DNA of 11,396 nt, from NCBI GenBank assembly GCA_017628435.1, contig JAGBZE010000030.1:1-11396 (forward strand), read 5' to 3'. This DNA is from Akkermansia sp. (GTDB lineage: Bacteria; Verrucomicrobiota; Verrucomicrobiia; Verrucomicrobiales; Akkermansiaceae). The notes under the pieces are model-generated. The model saw only the letters and a list, made by a program, of their open reading frames with translations. It was not told where the DNA came from and searched no databases. Position numbers and translations under genes: made by a program. This document shows, piece after piece, positions 6,779 through 11,396 of this stretch (position 1 is the stretch's first letter; the number at the start of each line of letters is the position of its first letter).

Positions 6779-8557
6779 ATGTTCCGCTGGGTAAAAGCGC
6801 GTGCCTTCTTTATGGCTGTGGTGCTGCTGGTAGCGGCATTTATGGCCTGGAAGGGCGCGTATGCCTGGCGAGTGGATTTTGAGTTTCCCTGGTGGGGCTA
6901 TGCCGCTGTGGCTTTGACCCTGCTTGGGGTGACGGGCATGCTGATTGCCCGCCGTTTGCGAATGGAGGCACTGCCCGCGGTCTGGGTGCTGTGGGTGGTG
7001 CTTCTTCTTTCATTTGCGGTAGACAGTGTGTGCAACCTGTTTGCCTATGATGCACCATGGCAGCTGCATATTTCGTTGCTTATGACCATGGGGTTCATGC
7101 TGCTGCTCTGGGCTGTTTTCCGTGCCTCTGCTATTGGCTTCTGGGTGGTTTTTCTGGTGCTGGAGGTGATGCAGATTTGCGCCTACCTGCAGTATGGTTC
7201 GCGCATTAATTCCCTGGTCGTAGCGGAAACAATTGAGGCCTCCTGGGAGGAGGCTCTGGCGTACATGACTCCCATCAATCTGGGGATGCTGGGGCTTTCT
7301 GTGGTACTTTCCGCCTTGTTCTGCTGGGCGGTGAAGCGCACCCTGCGCAAGCAGCATAGCCTTGCCTTGTTCAATGCGGCCTGCCTGTTCGGTGGGCTTT
7401 CGCTGCTTTTTGGTCTTTGTGTGCCGCCTAACAAGCAGAGACAGGATTTCTACTGGCCTCTGCCGGAGCTTCCTTTGTTATATGGGGCTGTGAGCGAGGC
7501 CTTCACCATCAATGAGGCGACCATTAATCAGGTGGAAAGCCTTTCATCCCCTGCAGATGAACCCAGTAAGCTGCATTCTCTTCGCGGTGGCGAGGGGGTG
7601 GTGCTGGTTGTGCACGTGGGTGAGAGTATTCGCGCCGACCGCATGAGCCTGAATGGCTACGAACGCGATACCACCCCCTGGTTGCGCAGCCAGAAGGATC
7701 TCATTAATTTCCCGACCTGCATCTCTGCCGCCTGTGATACCTGCCAGGCTGAAATTGCGCTGTTGACCAATGCCCGCCGTGATATCCTGGAGAAGCGCCC
7801 TGAAATGCTGCCGAGCACGGGCTCTGTGCTGGATTTGTTCACGGCCAATGGCTTTGAGATGTATTCCTTCTTTGGGCGCCGCTGCGCTCAGAAGCTCAAG
7901 TACGACCGCGTGGTGATGGTGCTGACGCGGCGCTCCCGCCAGAAATTCAATGCCCCGGGCAGCCCATGGACCTCTGTGCCTCAGATGCAGGAGGTGCTGA
8001 AAAATACCCCGGCAGGGCAGAATCTACTCTTCTTTGTGAACAATGAGGGCAGCCACACGCCCTTTGAGCACTACGACCGCCAGAATACACCATTTGCACC
8101 GGCTGCTGTTCATTTTCAGAACCCCGCCGCCCAGGCGGTTGAGGTGAACAACGCGTACGATAGTTCTATCCATTACACCGATGAATATTTTCGCCGTGTA
8201 GCAGAACTGCTGGGCAATCGTCCCTTTGTGTATCTGTATGTCAGTGACCATGGCGAGTACCTGGGGCATGATGGTATGTGGGGGCGTGCGGCACTGGGCG
8301 AGAAACATATCAATTACCATGCAACAGATGGCTGCAAGGTAGGCATGTTTGTGCTGTATAATGAGGCCTTCGAGAAGTTGAATCCACAGTTTGCAGCCAG
8401 GTTGGGTCAGTTGCGTCAGAATGCCCGGCTCACGGTGGCTCATGAGCATTTCTTCCATACGCTGCTGGGCTTGTTCAGCCTTGAGACGAAGTATTACAAC
8501 CCCGCATTGGATTTGACTTCTCCTCAGGCTCAGCCATATGATGGCCCGAAACCTTGA
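6779..8557 (+). CDS. EptA-like membrane phosphoethanolamine transferase (alkaline phosphatase superfamily)
   Basis: Proteins of this family transfer phosphoethanolamine from phosphatidylethanolamine to lipid A or other envelope glycans at the outer face of the inner membrane. The 592-residue product has about six or seven hydrophobic segments in residues 8-214, then a periplasmic catalytic domain. That domain starts at VVLVVHVGESIRADRMSLNGYERDTTP (E282 as metal ligand). The predicted nucleophile is T321 within AACDTCQAEIALLT. EGSHTP (H426) and YVSDHGEYLG (D490, H491) complete the metal site, and H514 lies in INYHAT. These match the known EptA arrangement of Glu, Thr, Asp and His. Cysteines near the nucleophile (C314, C319, C322) differ in placement from familiar EptA sequences. 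Substrate identity is inferred; a sulfatase-like or other phosphotransferase role is possible. The stop overlaps a TTG codon of the RmuC reading frame. Confidence 0.83.
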   Translation: MFRWVKARAFFMAVVLLVAAFMAWKGAYAWRVDFEFPWWGYAAVALTLLGVTGMLIARRLRMEALPAVWVLWVVLLLSFAVDSVCNLFAYDAPWQLHISLLMTMGFMLLLWAVFRASAIGFWVVFLVLEVMQICAYLQYGSRINSLVVAETIEASWEEALAYMTPINLGMLGLSVVLSALFCWAVKRTLRKQHSLALFNAACLFGGLSLLFGLCVPPNKQRQDFYWPLPELPLLYGAVSEAFTINEATINQVESLSSPADEPSKLHSLRGGEGVVLVVHVGESIRADRMSLNGYERDTTPWLRSQKDLINFPTCISAACDTCQAEIALLTNARRDILEKRPEMLPSTGSVLDLFTANGFEMYSFFGRRCAQKLKYDRVVMVLTRRSRQKFNAPGSPWTSVPQMQEVLKNTPAGQNLLFFVNNEGSHTPFEHYDRQNTPFAPAAVHFQNPAAQAVEVNNAYDSSIHYTDEYFRRVAELLGNRPFVYLYVSDHGEYLGHDGMWGRAALGEKHINYHATDGCKVGMFVLYNEAFEKLNPQFAARLGQLRQNARLTVAHEHFFHTLLGLFSLETKYYNPALDLTSPQAQPYDGPKP

Positions 8558-8565
8558 TTTTCCCT

Positions 8566-9915
8566 ATGAATGTTATGTATATCTTACTCTTCGCATTGCT
8601 TGGCCTGGGTATTGGAGCCTTGGTTGGCTATCTGGTTGCCACGCTTCGCCGCAAGGAACTTGAGTCTCAGGTGACTGCGCTTCAGCAGCAGTATGAGTTC
8701 CTGCAGCAGCAGAAGGCTGAGGAGGAAAACCGATGGCAGGAGCGCCTGCAGCAGCAGCAAAATCATTTTGAACAGAAAGAAGCTCTGCTTCGTAAGGATG
8801 CCGATGCTCAGGTAGCATCCGTGCTGCAACAGAAGGAATTCCTGCAGCAGCAGAAGGTGGAGGAAGAAGCTCGCTGGAAGGAACGTCTGAAACAGCAGGA
8901 GGAACGTTTCGAACAGCTCTCCCGCCGTATTCTCGACCAGAATACCACGCAGCTCAAGGCCAGCAATGCAGAGCAGCTTGGTAACATGATTCAGCCGCTG
9001 AAAGAGCAGCTGGAGGGGCTTCGTAAATCGGTGGCTGATACCAATACGGGCAATGCTTCTGCCCGTAGCAGCATTGAGACTCTGGTGAAGCAACTCATGG
9101 AGCGGGCCGACGGCATCAGCAAGGATGCCAGTAATCTTACCCGCGCCTTGAAGGGAGACTCCAAAGTGCAGGGCGACTGGGGGGAGATGATGCTCTCCCG
9201 CCTGCTGGAGGGTAGCGGACTGCGCCCAGGCGAGGAATTTTCCATGCAGCTTACCTTCAAGGATAAGAAGGGGGCTGCTTTTCGTCCCGATGTCGTGGTG
9301 AATCTGCCGGAAAACCGCACCATCATCATCGATTCCAAGGTGTCGCTCACGGCATATGCCCGCTGGGTGGCAATGGATGCCGATGTCCCCCAGGCGGAGA
9401 AGGAAGCCGCGCTTAAGGCTCATATTGAATCCGTGCGTCGCCATGTGGCGGAACTGGCAGAGAAAGATTATGCCTCTATTGTTCCCGGTTCCATTGGCCA
9501 TGTACTCATGTTCATGCCGAATGAATCGGCCTATGTAGCGGCCGTGCAGGCGAATCCGGAGATTATTCGAGAGGCCTATGCCCGTGGAGTGTTGCTCATC
9601 AGCCCCACAAATCTGCTGATGGCTCTGCAGCTGGCTTATAATTTGTGGCAGAAGGAGCGCCAGTCCCGCAATGTGCAGAATATCATCAGCCGAGCAGAAT
9701 CTCTCTACAAGAAGTGCCTTACGGTGAGTGCCGGCATGGATAAAATCAGGCGTTCCATTGATAGCCTGGATAATGCGTATACTCAGGTGGAGGGGCAGTT
9801 CAAGAGTGGTCGCGGAAGCCTTTGCCGCCAGATTGACCAGTTGTGTGAATTTGGCGTTACTCCCAGCCGTCGTCTGGAATTGGAGGATTCTGAGGGCTCA
9901 GAGGTTTCGGAATAA
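8566..9915 (+). CDS. rmuC: DNA recombination protein RmuC
   Basis: RmuC is a membrane-anchored, nuclease-fold protein associated with limiting recombination at inverted repeats in E. coli. The 449-residue product has an N-terminal membrane helix (about 4-24), a Gln/Glu-rich coiled coil (about 30-180), and the RmuC domain from about 203 (GDWGEMMLSRLLEGSGL). A PD-(D/E)XK-like core is visible: PD at 241-242 (RPDVVVNLP) and D256-S-K258 (IIIDSKVSL). FMPNESAY and LLISPTNLLMALQLA are further family signatures. I chose ATG 8566; TTG 8554 and ATG 8575 are in frame and equally lack a Shine-Dalgarno. The gene follows the EptA-like gene with almost no gap, so the two are probably cotranscribed. The coiled coil contains a 27-residue duplication (see the repeat entry). 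The acidic tail ELEDSEGSEVSE follows the domain. Confidence 0.93.
   Translation: MNVMYILLFALLGLGIGALVGYLVATLRRKELESQVTALQQQYEFLQQQKAEEENRWQERLQQQQNHFEQKEALLRKDADAQVASVLQQKEFLQQQKVEEEARWKERLKQQEERFEQLSRRILDQNTTQLKASNAEQLGNMIQPLKEQLEGLRKSVADTNTGNASARSSIETLVKQLMERADGISKDASNLTRALKGDSKVQGDWGEMMLSRLLEGSGLRPGEEFSMQLTFKDKKGAAFRPDVVVNLPENRTIIIDSKVSLTAYARWVAMDADVPQAEKEAALKAHIESVRRHVAELAEKDYASIVPGSIGHVLMFMPNESAYVAAVQANPEIIREAYARGVLLISPTNLLMALQLAYNLWQKERQSRNVQNIISRAESLYKKCLTVSAGMDKIRRSIDSLDNAYTQVEGQFKSGRGSLCRQIDQLCEFGVTPSRRLELEDSEGSEVSE
8695..8916 (+). repeat. Duplicated coiled-coil segment inside RmuC
   Basis: A 27-residue segment beginning EFLQQQKAEEENRWQERL (8695-8775) recurs 141 bp downstream as EFLQQQKVEEEARWKERL (8836-8916), and both end in F-E-Q. 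The offset of 47 codons points to an in-frame duplication that lengthened the coiled coil. Confidence 0.7.
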
Positions 9916-9951
9916 TCTTGGTTATCGTGAAATTACCCGCTGAAGGCTCGA

Positions 9952-9986
9952 TTTTACTTGCTAAAGCTGGTAAAAAGGGCTAATCT
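9952..9986 (+). promoter_or_regulatory. Weak promoter candidate with a small inverted repeat before the membrane-protein gene
   Basis: TTGCTA (9958-9963) and TAATCT (9981-9986) are 17 bases apart, which would give a leader of roughly 57 bases. TTTTAC (9952-9957) and GTAAAA (9970-9975) form a 6-bp inverted repeat spanning the -35. The hexamers are weak, so this is only a candidate. The 134-bp gap shows nothing else clear. Confidence 0.3.
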
Positions 9987-10049
9987 TGGGCTAGTGGCCT
10001 GCTTGTTAGAAAAGCTCGCAGACTGCATAGAACAAAGAGAACAGAGATT

Positions 10050-10649
10050 ATGAATCTGAATCGTTATCTGGATTGGCAATTTCGTCCCACAACGTGGGTA
10101 ACCCTGTTAGCTGCTCTGGCATGTCTTGTCGGCGCATTTGTGTTGCCTGCATCTCTTGGTGACAAGAATAGTCCTATTGAAACGGTGCAGATGCTGGTGG
10201 TGGCCATTGGCATGTATGTAACCTGCACGGCAAAGGATCGTAAGTGTCTGTACGTGTTTGCATCACTCTGCCTTTTCTTTATTCTGGCCCGCGAAGTAAA
10301 TTATGGCCGTACTCTCCTGATTTTTGCAGACCCTGAGAATGCCAATAAGTTTCCGAAATGGAAAGATATGGAATACGGCTGGCTGGCACATGTCTGCGTG
10401 GGCTTGTATATGGTGTGGCTGTTGGTGTATTTCTTCTGGCGTAAGGTCTGGAAACAGGTGCAGGAGGTATTGCAGACGACCCGAATTCCTGCCTGGGATG
10501 CCTTGTTGTCAGTTGTCGGTTTGCTGACTGGTGTAACCTTGGAAATTATGCATGATTGCCTTGTTGAGGAGCTGGGTGAGCTTGTGATGTATGTTGGCGG
10601 TGTGGGGATTCTGTATCTTTACTCCCGTAACAAGGTTCGTAAGATTTGA
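10050..10649 (+). CDS. Polytopic inner-membrane protein of unknown function
   Basis: I do not recognise this 199-residue family. It has about five or six membrane helices (roughly 14-32, 45-61, 66-80, 112-130, 150-166 and 176-191) and a positively charged C-terminus (YSRNKVRKI). Several charged or polar residues lie within or beside these helices: E44, R81-E82 with NYGR after them, H114, then E165-x-x-H168-D169 and E173-E174-x-x-E177. Such a set is unusual for a simple structural membrane protein and could form a metal or proton site, but no known motif is completed. The ATG at 10050 is preceded by AGAGAACAGAG, at best a weak Shine-Dalgarno. The next gene begins at or just after its stop, so the two are probably cotranscribed. 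Confidence 0.72.
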   Translation: MNLNRYLDWQFRPTTWVTLLAALACLVGAFVLPASLGDKNSPIETVQMLVVAIGMYVTCTAKDRKCLYVFASLCLFFILAREVNYGRTLLIFADPENANKFPKWKDMEYGWLAHVCVGLYMVWLLVYFFWRKVWKQVQEVLQTTRIPAWDALLSVVGLLTGVTLEIMHDCLVEELGELVMYVGGVGILYLYSRNKVRKI

Positions 10650-10696
10650 TTGTTGTGTCTGGTATCAGGAAACAGATCCGGCACATTTTGAACCAC

Positions 10697-11128
10697 GTGA
10701 GGAGCTTGCTGCGGCTCTCTGTGGCGCTTCTGGTTTGTGCCTGCCTGATTCATAGTATTGACGCTGAACGCGACGATTGTGGAGATTTGCGGGGCTGTGC
10801 ATCTGCCGCCTTCCCGGTCGAGCAGGTGACATCCACCTACCGCCTGCAGCGTTTGCTGTTTGCCGTGACGCATGATTACGAATTGCCGGAATATTCTCTT
10901 GAACGGGAAAAACACGATACTCATGAGGTGGCCGACGAGCCGGAACGCCGCCGCATGTTGAATGCTTGCTGCGAGAACGATTCCGGAGTATTGGTTGAGG
11001 TCACTGCAGATTTTCTCGTTAGTGTTTCTTGTATAGAAGTTGCAGCCTGGAAGTCTGTGCTGTATACTGCGCCAGCAGAGTTCCTGATAGGTCATCCCAA
11101 GTGTGCACCTCCGCTGGCACTTGCCTAG
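10697..11128 (+). CDS. Small putative secreted Cys-containing protein, unknown function
   Basis: The 143-residue product is not recognised. Starting at GTG 10697 it has a compact signal-peptide-like N-terminus: RSLLR, a hydrophobic core (LSVALLVCACLI), and possible cleavage after SIDA at about residue 23. The mature part has six cysteines (28, 34, 91, 92, 112 and 136), an even number that would suit disulfide bonds in the periplasm, and a charged central region (about 67-87, EREKHDTHEVADEPERRR). There is no in-frame ATG until far downstream. TTG 10646, overlapping the upstream stop, is the alternative start and would give a 26-residue n-region before the core at best. The long frame and varied codon use favour a real gene, but an opposite-strand frame also covers the region and I cannot exclude it. 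Confidence 0.55.
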   Translation: MRSLLRLSVALLVCACLIHSIDAERDDCGDLRGCASAAFPVEQVTSTYRLQRLLFAVTHDYELPEYSLEREKHDTHEVADEPERRRMLNACCENDSGVLVEVTADFLVSVSCIEVAAWKSVLYTAPAEFLIGHPKCAPPLALA

Positions 11129-11142
11129 CTATTTCTTTTCAT

Positions 11143-11396
11143 ATGTTAAATCCGACACCCATTTCCGAGTCCCAACACCCCCTCATGGCTGAATGGTGGC
11201 AGTTATATGAGACTGCTTTCCCTGTGACTGAGCGCCGCTCCATGGAGCAACACGCATCTGCGTTGACAAACCCTGATTACCACTGTATTCATTTGGCTGA
11301 TGCTTATGGCTTTGTCGGTATTATGGCCTATTGGCAGTGGCAGGATACAATATATCTGGAGCATCTGGCCATTACGCCGGAACGCCGGGGGCAGGG
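11143..11396 (+). CDS. GNAT-family N-acetyltransferase, 3'-partial
   Basis: This gene runs off the end of the window after 84 complete codons. The visible part has the N-terminal GNAT helix (MAEWWQLYETAFPVTERRSMEQH), a beta-hairpin (FVGIMAYWQW) and the strand leading to the acetyl-CoA pyrophosphate loop (LEHLAITPERRGQG), where the sequence stops. The Q/R-x-x-G-x-G loop pattern is thus visible only in its first part. ATG 11143 is 14 bp after the previous stop; ATG 11185 is an in-frame alternative, and neither has a Shine-Dalgarno. The substrate cannot be told from the sequence. Confidence 0.82.
   Translation, partial: MLNPTPISESQHPLMAEWWQLYETAFPVTERRSMEQHASALTNPDYHCIHLADAYGFVGIMAYWQWQDTIYLEHLAITPERRGQ

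Noticed and set aside
8584..9501. A 305-codon minus-strand frame with Leu-rich stretches
   Set aside because: It is the complement of the Gln/Glu-rich RmuC coiled coil and needs no separate explanation.
10619..11095. A 158-codon minus-strand frame opposite the small secreted protein
   Set aside because: It has no signal, domain or neighbour on that strand; the plus-strand frame has a signal-peptide-like start and fits the operon direction, although the choice is not certain.

Overview
All genes lie on the + strand and are tightly packed. The sequence is moderately GC-rich and encodes Gram-negative envelope machinery: an RND pump with a periplasmic adaptor, and an EptA-like inner-membrane transferase. 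Most start codons have no Shine-Dalgarno sequence; the RND pump is the clear exception. This, together with an SPFH/NfeD pair, a YlbF-family protein and RmuC, would fit a Verrucomicrobia/Akkermansia-type or related PVC bacterium. That assignment is an inference from style and gene content, not proven by any marker gene.

Layout. (1) 2-4536: a heavy-metal efflux pair, a periplasmic adaptor whose 5' end lies outside the window followed by a CzcA/CusA-type RND permease overlapping it by one base. The adaptor begins, as far as visible, with tandem His/Cys-rich repeats. (2) 4537-4756: a noncoding gap with three inverted repeats and a promoter-like sequence directly abutting the next start. (3) 4757-6088: an SPFH (stomatin-like) protein without a membrane anchor, then a short NfeD-like membrane protein. 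(4) 6089-6223: a gap with a TTGCAA-based dyad. (5) 6224-9915: a YlbF/YmcA-family protein with a metallothionein-like tail, an EptA-like alkaline-phosphatase-superfamily transferase, and RmuC. (6) 9916-10049: a gap with a weak promoter candidate. (7) 10050-11396: an unrecognised polytopic membrane protein, a small unrecognised Cys-containing secreted protein, and a GNAT acetyltransferase cut by the window edge.

How it may work together. The adaptor would capture metal in the periplasm with its His/Cys repeats and hand it to the proton-driven RND pump; the outer-membrane channel is presumably encoded outside the window. SPFH and NfeD proteins form a known membrane-organising pair. The YlbF-like protein carries a second metal-ligand-rich tail, so two unrelated families in this window have gained low-complexity metal-binding extensions. 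The most interesting items are these two extensions, the anchorless SPFH protein with its possibly leaderless promoter, and the unrecognised pair at 10050-11128. No RNA gene, CRISPR array, insertion sequence or phage feature was found.
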